NCBI GenBank assembly: GCA_900471605.1
Contig: UCEY01000031.1
Coordinates: 235,225 to 299,224, forward strand
Direction of reading: 5' to 3'
Length of the DNA: 64,000 bases
Source of the DNA: Hyphomicrobiales bacterium
GTDB taxonomy: Bacteria > Pseudomonadota > Alphaproteobacteria > Rhizobiales > Rhizobiaceae
Shown: positions 31,645 to 41,428 of the stretch, piece after piece
How the letters are laid out: each line of letters opens with the position of its first letter
How positions within the stretch are numbered: the stretch's first letter is position 1
Made by a program: the position numbers and the translations under genes
Notes under the pieces: model-generated
Seen by the model: only the letters and a program-made list of their open reading frames with translations
Databases searched by the model: none
What the model was told of the DNA's origin: nothing

Positions 31645-34176
31645 ATGCAGGAGGAAGATGCATTTCCGACGCGTGCCGAGGCAGGGAGACTGACATCCCG
31701 GCCGCCGGATTCCCGCCTGCGCCGAAGCCCGCCCGACTCGGCCAAGCTCCGGGATCTGTCCAGGCTTTTTCCGGCCGTCGAACATCTGCCCGTGGTCCGG
31801 ACGCAAGACAGGACCTTTCGCCGCTCGGGCGACCGCCTCGCTCGGCTGCTGCGCCGTCTGCCGGTTATGCTGGAGGAGGAGACGGCCTATGGACATGGCT
31901 TCCTCTTTCTGCCCGTGCTCGTCGGGGCGGGGGCCGCCTGCTGGTTCGTGCTGCCGGAGACCCCGGCTTTCTGGCCATTTTTCCTGCTTTTTTGCGTCTG
32001 CACCCTGGGCGCTATCGTGTTGCGGCATCGGCCCGGCCCGAAGCGTCTATTGCCGCTTGGTCTCGCTCTTTTCCTGGGCGGGATGATGCTGGCGCAATTC
32101 GAGACCTGGCGTCGGGCTACCGTCATCCTGGACGGGCCGGTGACGACCGAGCTTGCAGGGGTCGTCGAGCGCAGGGAGATCGACAGCCAGGGGCGCTGGC
32201 GTTATATGGTCCGCATCGAGCGCACCGCCAATCCGCAGATCAGGCGTCCGCCGGAACGGGTATCGCTGCTGGCAAGGGCCCGTCATGAACCGGCGCAGAT
32301 CGGCGACACGATCACCGGCCGCGCGCGCATCTCGCCGCCATCCGGGCCGGCTCTGCCCGCCCTCAACGACTTCGCTTTCTCTTCCTATTTCGATGGCATC
32401 GGCGGGGTAGGATTTTTCTATGCGGCGCCGAAAAAACAGGCCGCGTTACTCTCGGCCGGGAACTGGATCGCGGACATCGAAAGCCGGCTTTTCGATCTGC
32501 GCAGCACGATCGCCACCCGTATTCGCGCGACTGTGCCCGGCGATCCGGGCGCCTTTGCCGCTGCAATCGTGACCGACGAACGCAGGGCGATTTCCAAGGA
32601 GACGACGGAAGCGCTGCGGCTCTCTGGGCTTGCGCATATCGTCGCCATTTCAGGGCTCAACATGGCGCTTGCCGCCGGCATTTTCTTCGTTGGCGTCCGC
32701 ACCGTGCTTTCGGTCTTCACGGGATTCGCGCAGACGTATCCGGTCAAGAAATTCGCCGCCTTCGGCGCCCTGATGATGGTGACCGCCTACTATCTGATCT
32801 CCGGTTTCGGCGTTTCGGCCGAACGGGCCTATATCATGATGGCGATCATGCTGGCCGCCGTCCTCTTCGACCGGCCATCGATCAGCCTGCGCAATGTCGC
32901 CCTGTCCGCGCTCGTCATCATCGCCATGTCGCCCTCGGAAATATTGGGCCCAAGCTTCCAGATGTCGTTTGCCGCCACCGTCGCCCTGGTCGCCGGCTTC
33001 GCCCTCTGGAAACTTCGGGCCGAAGGCCGCGATCCGGAACCTCTGCCGTTTCGTCACCCTGTGGTGAAACCCGTGCTGGCATCCTGGAATTTCGTGGCCG
33101 GGATCTTCGCGACGTCGCTGATCGGCGGCATCTCGACGGCGCTCTTCTCGGTCGAGCATTTTCACCGCATCGCCACCTACGGCCTTGCCGCCAACCTTGC
33201 CGCCATGCCGATCATTTCCTTCGTGGTCATGCCGGCCGGGCTCGCCGGCATGCTGCTGATGCCTTTCGGCCTCGACGCTCCCTTCATGAAGCTCATGGGC
33301 CTTGGTCTGGAAGCGGTGATCGCAATCGCCAGGCATGTGGCGGCCTGGGGTGGCGATGTCGGCATCGGCCGCCAGCATCCCTGGTTCCTGACTGTCTCGA
33401 CGGCGGGATTCCTGCTGCTGACGCTTTTGAGAACGAGGTTGAGAGTGATCGGCCTGCCCCTGATGATCGCTGCCCTGCTGCTCTCGTGGCACGAGCGATC
33501 GACGCCCCTGCCGGATATGCTGGTCTCGGAAGACGGAACGCTGGTGGCGCTTCTGAACGGGGAGACGGTTGCCACCAACCGCGCCCGCCCGCCCGACTTC
33601 ATCTACGATCAATGGAAGAGGGCGCTTCTCATCGGCGATCCGGCAAAGCCGGAAATGTCTCGCTCCAAGGACAAGCCGCCGGACGACAAGTCCACCGGGG
33701 CAAAAAACGACGACAAGTCCACCGGCGCAAAAAACAAGGAGCGCCGCGAACTGACCACGCAGCAAATCGAAGCGGCGAAGTCGCGGATGAAACAAGCGCC
33801 TCCCGGCCGCTTCACCTGCGAATCCAAGGCCTGGTGCGCTGCAAGCACCGGCGAGGGGATTGTCATTGCCGTCGAAGACGGCCGATATGCCGGGGCCGCC
33901 TGCGACGTCGCCAGTCTCGTCATTGCCCCGAGTGCCCGCTTCGACCGATGCCGGTCCGGCGCGCTGATGATCAATGGCAGCACGCTCCGAAAAACCGGCG
34001 CTCTGGAGATTTCCCTCAACGGCGCCGCCGACTATGGGCGCTGGCAGGTTCGGGCGGCCATGGCGGGCGAGGACCGTCCCTGGAGCAGGCACCGCCACTA
34101 TGATTGGCGAAGCCAGCGTTTCGACCGGTCCCTGCCGGAGCCAGTCCGGCAGCTGATCAGTGATACCGGCGGATGA
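31645..34176 (+). CDS. comEC: ComEC/Rec2 family competence-like membrane protein
   Basis: A polytopic membrane protein related to the DNA-uptake channel ComEC. From ATG 31645 it has 843 residues (a TTG nine codons earlier is possible). Two hydrophobic segments near 80-130 precede a soluble DUF4131/OB-like region; the central Competence domain shows HIVAISGLNMALAAG and about nine helices to residue 620. The C-terminal 210 residues lack the HxHxDH zinc motif of the usual metallo-beta-lactamase domain and instead carry a Lys/Asp-rich linker with a tandem nonapeptide DDKSTGAKN. Natural competence is not established in rhizobia. It overlaps convergent lexA by 20 bases. Confidence 0.85.
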   Translation: MQEEDAFPTRAEAGRLTSRPPDSRLRRSPPDSAKLRDLSRLFPAVEHLPVVRTQDRTFRRSGDRLARLLRRLPVMLEEETAYGHGFLFLPVLVGAGAACWFVLPETPAFWPFFLLFCVCTLGAIVLRHRPGPKRLLPLGLALFLGGMMLAQFETWRRATVILDGPVTTELAGVVERREIDSQGRWRYMVRIERTANPQIRRPPERVSLLARARHEPAQIGDTITGRARISPPSGPALPALNDFAFSSYFDGIGGVGFFYAAPKKQAALLSAGNWIADIESRLFDLRSTIATRIRATVPGDPGAFAAAIVTDERRAISKETTEALRLSGLAHIVAISGLNMALAAGIFFVGVRTVLSVFTGFAQTYPVKKFAAFGALMMVTAYYLISGFGVSAERAYIMMAIMLAAVLFDRPSISLRNVALSALVIIAMSPSEILGPSFQMSFAATVALVAGFALWKLRAEGRDPEPLPFRHPVVKPVLASWNFVAGIFATSLIGGISTALFSVEHFHRIATYGLAANLAAMPIISFVVMPAGLAGMLLMPFGLDAPFMKLMGLGLEAVIAIARHVAAWGGDVGIGRQHPWFLTVSTAGFLLLTLLRTRLRVIGLPLMIAALLLSWHERSTPLPDMLVSEDGTLVALLNGETVATNRARPPDFIYDQWKRALLIGDPAKPEMSRSKDKPPDDKSTGAKNDDKSTGAKNKERRELTTQQIEAAKSRMKQAPPGRFTCESKAWCAASTGEGIVIAVEDGRYAGAACDVASLVIAPSARFDRCRSGALMINGSTLRKTGALEISLNGAADYGRWQVRAAMAGEDRPWSRHRHYDWRSQRFDRSLPEPVRQLISDTGG
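33682..33735 (+). repeat. two tandem 27-bp units inside comEC
   Basis: Positions 33682-33708 and 33709-33735 are copies differing only in a GGG/GGC glycine codon; each encodes DDKSTGAKN. In frame, so changes in copy number would only lengthen or shorten the linker. Confidence 0.95.
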
Positions 34177-34876
34177 GGCCGACGAGCTTGCCCTGGATCT
34201 TCACCCGGTCCGGCCCGAAGATGCGGGTCTCATAGGCGGGATTGGCGGCTTCCAGCGCAATCGAGGCGCCGCGGCGGCGAAAACGCTTCAGCGTCGCTTC
34301 CTCGTCGTCGACCAGAGCGACGATGATGTCGCCGGGATTGGCGGTATTGCCGTTGCGGATGATCACCGTGTCGCCGTCGAGAATGCCGGCCTCGATCATC
34401 GAATCGCCCTTGACCTCAAGCGCATAATGTTCGCCGGAGCCGAGCATCTCGGCCGGCACGGCGATATCATGGGTGTTGTTCTGGATCGCCGAGATCGGCA
34501 CGCCGGCGGCGATGCGGCCCATGACCGGAACGGTCGTGGCGTTCGACACATCGTCGTTGGCGACCGGTTTCGGAGGGGCGGCGACCGGCTGCGGCTTGCC
34601 AAGGCTGCCTTCGATGACGCTCGGCGAAAAGCCGCGTCGCGGCTGCATGCTCGGCGAATAGGCTTCCGGCAGCTTGATGACCTCGAGTGCGCGCGCCCGG
34701 TTGGGCAGGCGGCGGATGAAGCCGCGTTCCTCGAGCGCCGTGATCAGCCGGTGGATGCCGGACTTGGAAGCAAGGTCCAGAGCATCCTTCATTTCGTCGA
34801 ATGACGGCGGGACGCCGGATTCCTTCATGCGTTCGTGAATGAACAGAAGCAATTCCTGTTGTTTGCGCGTGAGCAT
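34157..34876 (-). CDS. lexA: LexA repressor
   Basis: SOS-response repressor and self-cleaving serine protease. 239 residues: winged helix-turn-helix (1-66, with LTRKQQELLLFIHERMKESG), a Pro-rich linker longer than in E. coli (202 residues), the Ala124-Gly125 cleavage site in RIAAGVPIS, and the catalytic dyad Ser159 (GDSM) and Lys197 (ATLKRF). Its own promoter carries an SOS box, so it is autoregulated. It is transcribed alone, leftward, and its 3-prime end overlaps that of comEC by 20 bases. Confidence 0.97.
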   Translation of the reverse strand: MLTRKQQELLLFIHERMKESGVPPSFDEMKDALDLASKSGIHRLITALEERGFIRRLPNRARALEVIKLPEAYSPSMQPRRGFSPSVIEGSLGKPQPVAAPPKPVANDDVSNATTVPVMGRIAAGVPISAIQNNTHDIAVPAEMLGSGEHYALEVKGDSMIEAGILDGDTVIIRNGNTANPGDIIVALVDDEEATLKRFRRRGASIALEAANPAYETRIFGPDRVKIQGKLVGLIRRYH

Positions 34877-34917
34877 CTTTTGGCACCCTGAGAGTCGGAA
34901 ACAAATCCAGAACGGAC

Positions 34918-34945
34918 ACTATATGTTCCATATGTGTTCTGCAAG
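34918..34945 (-). promoter_or_regulatory. lexA promoter with SOS box
   Basis: GTTC-CATATGT-GTTC at 34925-34939 matches the alphaproteobacterial SOS box GTTC-N7-GTTC exactly. On the minus strand it fills the 16-base spacer between a -35 CTTGCA (34945-34940) and a -10 TATAGT (34923-34918), so bound LexA would block polymerase. Confidence 0.92.
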
Positions 34946-35076
34946 TCCCTAAATTTCTGTGAAGTATGATGATTTTTTCTTCATAGATGCGTGCCAGATA
35001 TCTGGTCTCACACCACTTGCGCGGCGCGAGCCTGCTGCCAAAGTAGCTTTGCGATTCCAATTCTGGGGGCCCTCGC

Positions 35077-35949
35077 GTGAACGCAAGACCGATCGATCAT
35101 CTCGTGCTGCCGGTGGCGGAACTTACCGCTGCGCGCTCCCGGCTCACGGAGCTTGGTTTTACAGTTGCGCCGGACGCTTTTCATCCTTTCGGCACGGCCA
35201 ATGCTTGCGTGTTCTTCTCCGATGGGACCTACCTGGAGCCGCTGGCGCTTGCCAACCGGCGCCATGCGGGTGTCGCGGCAAAGCGCGGCAATGTCTTCAC
35301 GGCCCGCGATCTCGCTTTCCGCAATGCCCGCAACCGGCAGGGTTTTTCCGCGCTCGTGGTCGCCACCCGCGACGCGATGGCCGATCATGCGCGTTTCAAG
35401 ATGCGCGGCATTTCGGCAGGCGAGGTGCTGGAGTTTTCGCGCGGCATGACGCTGCCTGACGGTTCGGAAACGGAGGCGAGCTTTCGGCTGGCGTTTGCCG
35501 GCGATGACCGTGCGCCCGACTTCCTGCTGTTTTCCTGCCAGCGCATCAATCCGCTGCCCGCCAATCGCGGCGAACTGGAGCGGCACGCCAATACGGTCAC
35601 GGGCCTCAGCGAAATCATCCTGTCGGCCTCGGCGCCGTCCGATTTCGCCCCGCTTGTCGAACAGGTGCTGCTGACGAAGGCAGCGCCGGAGGCGGCACCG
35701 CTCGAGCTTGCCGCGGCCAATGCCCGCATCCGCATCCTTGATGATCAGGAACTCCAGGCGGAATTTGCGCTTCCGTCGATGCCCGGCGCCGAAGGGCTGC
35801 GCGGCCGGGCGATCATCTTCAAGACGGCCGATCTTGCCGTGACAGAGATCACCCTTGCTGCTAATGACGTCGCATTCGTCCGCCGGGAGGGCCGCGTTCT
35901 CGTCTCGGCGGCACCCGGCCAGGGTGTTTTGTTCGGCTTCGAGGAATAG
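35077..35949 (+). CDS. VOC family (glyoxalase-like domain) protein
   Basis: A 290-residue protein starting RPIDHLVLPVAELTAARSRL, the first beta-alpha unit of a vicinal-oxygen-chelate fold, with a second similar half (LSEIILSASAPSD at about 175). It fits the Glyoxalase_3-like group of uncharacterised proteins found beside kdsA in rhizobia. The start is GTG at 35077; the upstream GGGGGC is the likely ribosome site. A reaction cannot be named. kdsA begins 4 bases after its stop, so the two are co-transcribed. Confidence 0.78.
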   Translation: MNARPIDHLVLPVAELTAARSRLTELGFTVAPDAFHPFGTANACVFFSDGTYLEPLALANRRHAGVAAKRGNVFTARDLAFRNARNRQGFSALVVATRDAMADHARFKMRGISAGEVLEFSRGMTLPDGSETEASFRLAFAGDDRAPDFLLFSCQRINPLPANRGELERHANTVTGLSEIILSASAPSDFAPLVEQVLLTKAAPEAAPLELAAANARIRILDDQELQAEFALPSMPGAEGLRGRAIIFKTADLAVTEITLAANDVAFVRREGRVLVSAAPGQGVLFGFEE

Positions 35950-35953
35950 GTTC

Positions 35954-36802
35954 ATGGACGTTACCGCAAATCCCAGCGTCTCCGTCGGCGAAGGAGACGG
36001 CAAGGTGGTTTTCGCGCAGGACGCAAAACTGTCGCTGATCGCCGGCCCGTGCCAGATGGAGAGCCGCGACCACGCCTTCATGATGGCGGACGCATTGAAG
36101 GAACTCTGCGGCAAGCTCGGCATTGGCCTCGTCTACAAGTCCTCCTATGACAAGGCCAACCGCACGTCGATTTCCGGCAAGCGCGGCATCGGTCTCGAAG
36201 AGTCCATGGAAATCTTCGCGGAGCTGAAGCAGCAGTTCGGTTTCCCCGTTCTGACCGACATTCACACGGAGGAACAGTGCGCCGTTGTCGCAAAGACCGT
36301 GGACATCCTGCAGATCCCGGCCTTCCTGTCCCGCCAGACGGATCTGCTTGTCGCCGCCGCCAAGACCGGCCGCGTCATCAACGTCAAGAAGGGCCAGTTC
36401 CTGGCGCCTTGGGACATGAAGAACGTGCTGGGGAAAATCACCGCGAGCGGCAATCCCAACGTGTTGCTGTGCGAGCGCGGCGCGTCCTTCGGCTACAACA
36501 CGCTGGTGTCGGACATGCGCTCGCTGCCGATCATGGCGGCGATGGGCGCCCCGGTCATCTTCGACGCCACCCATTCGGTGCAGCAGCCCGGCGGGCAGGG
36601 GGCATCCACAGGGGGAGACCGTACCATGGTGCCGGTCCTCGCGCGGGCGGCAGTTGCCGTCGGCATTGCGGGCCTGTTCATTGAAACCCACGAGGATCCG
36701 GACAACGCTCCGTCCGATGGTCCGAACATGGTGCATCTGAAGGATATGCCGCGGCTGCTCGAAAAGCTGATTGCCCTCGATGCCGTCGCCAAGGCGGCGT
36801 GA
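35954..36802 (+). CDS. kdsA: 3-deoxy-8-phosphooctulonate synthase
   Basis: Condenses PEP and arabinose 5-phosphate to KDO 8-phosphate for the LPS inner core. 282 residues of a TIM barrel: LIAGPCQMESRDHA (about 28-41), YKSSYDKANRTS (about 61-72), LTDIHTEEQ, PAFLSRQTDL and FDATHSVQQPGGQG. The ATG at 35954 follows GAGGAATAGGTTC. Cys in AGPCQMES marks the metal-ligand position seen in many KdsA enzymes. Lies between the VOC gene and eno. Confidence 0.97.
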   Translation: MDVTANPSVSVGEGDGKVVFAQDAKLSLIAGPCQMESRDHAFMMADALKELCGKLGIGLVYKSSYDKANRTSISGKRGIGLEESMEIFAELKQQFGFPVLTDIHTEEQCAVVAKTVDILQIPAFLSRQTDLLVAAAKTGRVINVKKGQFLAPWDMKNVLGKITASGNPNVLLCERGASFGYNTLVSDMRSLPIMAAMGAPVIFDATHSVQQPGGQGASTGGDRTMVPVLARAAVAVGIAGLFIETHEDPDNAPSDGPNMVHLKDMPRLLEKLIALDAVAKAA

Positions 36803-36912
36803 AGCCGACCCCAAAAAGCACGCAAACTGCGTCGATTGTAATTTTCGTGTCATTGATTATGAGACATTTTCAGTGACCTCGTGACGTCAAGTCCAAACCC
36901 AGGGAGAGACCC

Positions 36913-38187
36913 TTGACCGCCATCACCGATATCATCGCCCGCGAAATCCTCGACAGCCGCGGCAATCCGACCGTCGAGGTGGATGTCTATCTGGAAGACG
37001 GCACGATGGGCCGCGCGGCCGTTCCGTCGGGCGCCTCCACCGGCGCGCATGAAGCCGTCGAGCTGCGTGACGGCGGCAAGCGTTACCACGGCAAGGGCGT
37101 CGAAAAGGCGGTCGAAGCCGTCAATACCGAGATCTTCGATGCGATCGGCGGTTTCGACGCCGAAAGCCAGATCCATATCGACAAGACGATGATCGCCCTC
37201 GACGGCACGCCGAACAAGTCGCGTCTCGGCGCCAATGCCATCCTCGGCGTCTCGCTCGCCGTCGCCAAGGCAGCTGCCGAAACCTCCGGCCTGCCGCTCT
37301 ACCGTTATGTCGGCGGCCCGAACGCCCATGTCCTGCCGGTTCCGATGATGAACATCATCAACGGCGGCGCCCATGCCGACAACCCGATCGATTTCCAGGA
37401 ATTCATGATCATGCCGGTCGGCGCCGAAACGCTGAAGGACGCCGTGCGCATGGGCTCGGAAATCTTCCATGTCCTCAAGAAGGAACTGGCAGCCCAGGGC
37501 CACAACACCAATGTCGGCGACGAAGGCGGTTTCGCACCGGGCCTGAAGAGCGCGCCCGAAGCCCTCGACTTCATCATGAAGTCGGTCGAAAAGGCCGGTT
37601 ACAAGCCGGGCGACGACGTATGCCTCGCGCTCGACTGCGCCTCGACCGAATTCTTCAAGAACGGCAAGTACGAAATGGAAGGCGAGGGCCGCACGCTCGA
37701 GCCGGAAGCGATGGCCGATTACCTCGCCGAACTCGCCGCCAAGTACCCGATCATCTCGATCGAGGACGGCATGGCCGAAGACGACTGGGCCGGCTGGAAG
37801 TACCTGACCGACAAGATCGGCGCCAAGTGCCAGCTCGTCGGCGACGATCTGTTCGTCACCAACTCGGCTCGCCTGCGCGACGGCATCAGACAAGGCGTCG
37901 CCAACTCCATCCTCGTCAAGGTCAACCAGATCGGTTCGCTGTCGGAAACGCTCGATGCCGTCGAGACCGCCCACAAGGCCGCCTACACGGCCGTCATGTC
38001 GCACCGCTCGGGCGAAACCGAGGACTCGACGATCGCCGATCTCGCCGTCGCCACCAATTGCGGGCAGATCAAGACCGGTTCGCTGTCGCGTTCCGACCGG
38101 CTCGCCAAGTACAACCAGCTGATCCGCATCGAGGAAATGCTCGGCCCGCAGGCCGTTTATGCCGGCCGCGGCATCCTGAAGGGTTAA
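36913..38187 (+). CDS. eno: enolase
   Basis: Converts 2-phosphoglycerate to PEP. 424 residues with the N-terminal ITDIIAREILDSRGNPTVEV, the ASTGAHEAVELRD loop, metal ligands in LALDCASTEF, ISIEDGMAEDDW and LVGDDLFVTN, and the active-site SHRSGETEDSTIADLAV. The start is TTG at 36913, preceded by AGGGAGAG, the only position that gives the family N-terminus. Followed by a strong terminator at 38291. Confidence 0.98.
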   Translation: MTAITDIIAREILDSRGNPTVEVDVYLEDGTMGRAAVPSGASTGAHEAVELRDGGKRYHGKGVEKAVEAVNTEIFDAIGGFDAESQIHIDKTMIALDGTPNKSRLGANAILGVSLAVAKAAAETSGLPLYRYVGGPNAHVLPVPMMNIINGGAHADNPIDFQEFMIMPVGAETLKDAVRMGSEIFHVLKKELAAQGHNTNVGDEGGFAPGLKSAPEALDFIMKSVEKAGYKPGDDVCLALDCASTEFFKNGKYEMEGEGRTLEPEAMADYLAELAAKYPIISIEDGMAEDDWAGWKYLTDKIGAKCQLVGDDLFVTNSARLRDGIRQGVANSILVKVNQIGSLSETLDAVETAHKAAYTAVMSHRSGETEDSTIADLAVATNCGQIKTGSLSRSDRLAKYNQLIRIEEMLGPQAVYAGRGILKG

Positions 38188-38208
38188 GGACTGTTTGGCG
38201 AAGCCAAC

Positions 38209-38231
38209 GAAACGATCCAGTGAATCGTTTC
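38209..38231. repeat. short inverted repeat after eno
   Basis: GAAACGAT / ATCGTTTC with a 7-base spacer, 21 bases after the eno stop, followed by the imperfect palindrome AGGGACGTACGCCCT. Looks like a palindromic repeat unit; no function assigned. Confidence 0.5.
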
Positions 38232-38290
38232 GAGGGACGTACGCCCTGAGCTCAAGCGAAGGGCCGGCAAAATCATTGCACCATAATTCC

Positions 38291-38323
38291 AAAGCCCGCG
38301 CCGAAAGACGCGGGCTTTTTTCG
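38291..38323 (+). terminator. intrinsic terminator after eno
   Basis: AAAGCCCGCG (38291-38300) pairs with CGCGGGCTTT (38309-38318), loop CCGAAAGA, followed by a run of Ts. Confidence 0.93.
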
Positions 38324-38427
38324 GACTCGATTCTGGTCAACGATTGTTTAAGCAAGTTCTGCGAATTTGAAGCTCTGTTTCGGATCCGATTTGAGATCCC
38401 GTAAGCGTGGCAAGGCGTTAGAGCGGC

Positions 38428-38745
38428 ATGTGGACAAAGCATCATAAGAAAAGAAAATTTGGCCGTTTTGTCCTTCCCGCCATAACAGTCGCGTTTCTCT
38501 CCTACTTCGGCTATCATTCCATCCACGGCGATCTCGGTCTGATCGCCACGGAGGAATTCGAGCGTCAGCGGCAGGCGCGGGCGGAGGAACTCGCAAAGCT
38601 GACCGCCAAGCGCGAAACGCTGGAGCGGCAGGTTCAGCTGATGAGCGACGGTTCGCTCGACAAGGACATGCTCGACGAGATCGCCCGTTATCAGCTCAAT
38701 GTCTCGCGCGGCGACGAAATCGTCATCTTCAACAACTACTTCTGA
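38428..38745 (+). CDS. septum formation initiator family protein (FtsB/DivIC-like)
   Basis: A 105-residue bitopic protein: a basic N-terminus (MWTKHHKKRKFGR), one membrane helix (about 14-32) and a periplasmic coiled coil (about 40-75, EFERQRQARAEELAKLTAKRETLERQVQLM). This is the size and topology of FtsB, which with FtsL and FtsQ links the divisome to septal peptidoglycan synthesis. Its place between eno and pdhA is the position of the ftsB-like gene in many alphaproteobacteria. A perfect inverted repeat begins at its stop codon. Confidence 0.85.
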   Translation: MWTKHHKKRKFGRFVLPAITVAFLSYFGYHSIHGDLGLIATEEFERQRQARAEELAKLTAKRETLERQVQLMSDGSLDKDMLDEIARYQLNVSRGDEIVIFNNYF

Positions 38746-38767
38746 ATTAACCGAAATCCGGTTAATT
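38745..38767. promoter_or_regulatory. perfect inverted repeat between ftsB-like gene and pdhA
   Basis: AATTAACCG-AAATC-CGGTTAATT, 9-bp arms and 5-base loop, starting at the last base of the stop codon. It may end ftsB transcription or serve as an operator; the TTAACC half-sites resemble CtrA half-sites, but the spacing does not fit the TTAA-N7-TTAA consensus. Confidence 0.55.
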
Positions 38768-38940
38768 TCACATTTCTGTAACCTTTTCATCGTGTTACAC
38801 GGAATGTGAGCCATGCGTTTATGGCATTGCTGGGGCAGCTTTTCTTGCCTATGGTATTCCCCGAAACCAGAGTGGGAATCTGGCGACACATTGTCAGGGC
38901 GTATTCTCGCTCTCAACGCAGAACTCAAAGGGAGGGATGA

Positions 38941-40011
38941 ATGGCGCCGACCAAAACCGCGTCTGTATCCGGCCGTAAACCAGCGGCAAAGTCTGCAATC
39001 AAATCAGCCTCGAAGGCCTCCGCCAAGGAGTTCACGGGCAAGAACACCCCGGATTTCGGCAAGGACCAGGATCTTCACGCCTACCGTGAAATGCTGCTGA
39101 TCCGCCGTTTCGAGGAAAAGGCCGGCCAGCTTTACGGCATGGGCTTCATCGGTGGTTTCTGTCACCTCTATATCGGCCAGGAAGCGGTCGTCGTCGGCAT
39201 GCAGATGGCGCAGCAGGAGGGTGATCAGGTCATCACCGCCTATCGCGACCACGGGCACATGCTGGCAACCGGCATGAGCGCGCGCGGCGTCATGGCGGAG
39301 CTGACGGGGCGCAGGGGCGGCTATTCCAGGGGGAAGGGCGGCTCGATGCACATGTTCTCCAAGGAAAAGCATTTCTACGGCGGCCACGGCATCGTCGGCG
39401 CCCAGGTTTCGCTCGGAACCGGCCTCGCCTTCGCCAACCGCTACCGCAATAACGACAGCGTCTCCGTCGCCTATTTCGGTGACGGCGCGGCCAACCAGGG
39501 CCAGGTCTACGAGAGCTTCAACATGGCAGCCCTCTGGAAACTGCCGATCGTCTATATCGTCGAAAACAACCGCTATGCGATGGGCACCTCGACGGCCCGC
39601 GCCACGGCGCAGTCGAACTACTCGCTGCGCGGTTCCGGCTTCGGCATTCCAGGTGTCCAGGTCGACGGCATGGATGTTCGCGCCGTGAAGGCCGCCGCCG
39701 ACGAGGCGCTCGAGCATTGCCGCTCCGGCAAGGGCCCGATCATCCTCGAAATGCTCACCTACCGTTATCGCGGCCACTCCATGTCCGACCCGGCGAAATA
39801 TCGCTCCAAGGACGAAGTGCAGAAGATGCGCTCCGAGCACGACCCGATCGAGCAGGTGCGCCTGCGCCTTCTCGAAAAGGGCTGGGCCACCGAGGACGAG
39901 CTGAAGGCGATCGACAAGGATATCCGCGACGTCGTTTCGGATAGCGCCGATTTCGCCCAGGCCGATCCGGAGCCGGATGCGTCCGAGCTCTACACCGACA
40001 TTCTGCTCTGA
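38941..40011 (+). CDS. pdhA: pyruvate dehydrogenase E1 component subunit alpha
   Basis: Thiamine-diphosphate subunit of the pyruvate dehydrogenase complex. 356 residues; after a Lys/Ala-rich 30-residue N-terminus come EMLLIRRFEEKAGQLYGMG (about 49-67), the ThDP motif YFGDGAANQG...FNMAALWKLP...ENN (about 177-211), and TYRYRGHSMSDPAKYRSKDE carrying the phospho-loop region. GGGAGGGATGA precedes the ATG. First gene of pdhA-pdhB-pdhC, 16 bases before pdhB. Confidence 0.97.
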   Translation: MAPTKTASVSGRKPAAKSAIKSASKASAKEFTGKNTPDFGKDQDLHAYREMLLIRRFEEKAGQLYGMGFIGGFCHLYIGQEAVVVGMQMAQQEGDQVITAYRDHGHMLATGMSARGVMAELTGRRGGYSRGKGGSMHMFSKEKHFYGGHGIVGAQVSLGTGLAFANRYRNNDSVSVAYFGDGAANQGQVYESFNMAALWKLPIVYIVENNRYAMGTSTARATAQSNYSLRGSGFGIPGVQVDGMDVRAVKAAADEALEHCRSGKGPIILEMLTYRYRGHSMSDPAKYRSKDEVQKMRSEHDPIEQVRLRLLEKGWATEDELKAIDKDIRDVVSDSADFAQADPEPDASELYTDILL

Positions 40012-40027
40012 TCGCGGGAGGGAACCC

Positions 40028-41413
<1,386 letters not shown>

Positions 41414-41428
41414 GGGGAGGGTGTCTCG

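Noticed and set aside
38745..38767. CtrA binding site at the TTAACC repeat
   Set aside because: The half-sites are inverted with the wrong spacing for TTAA-N7-TTAA, so it is left as an unexplained inverted repeat.
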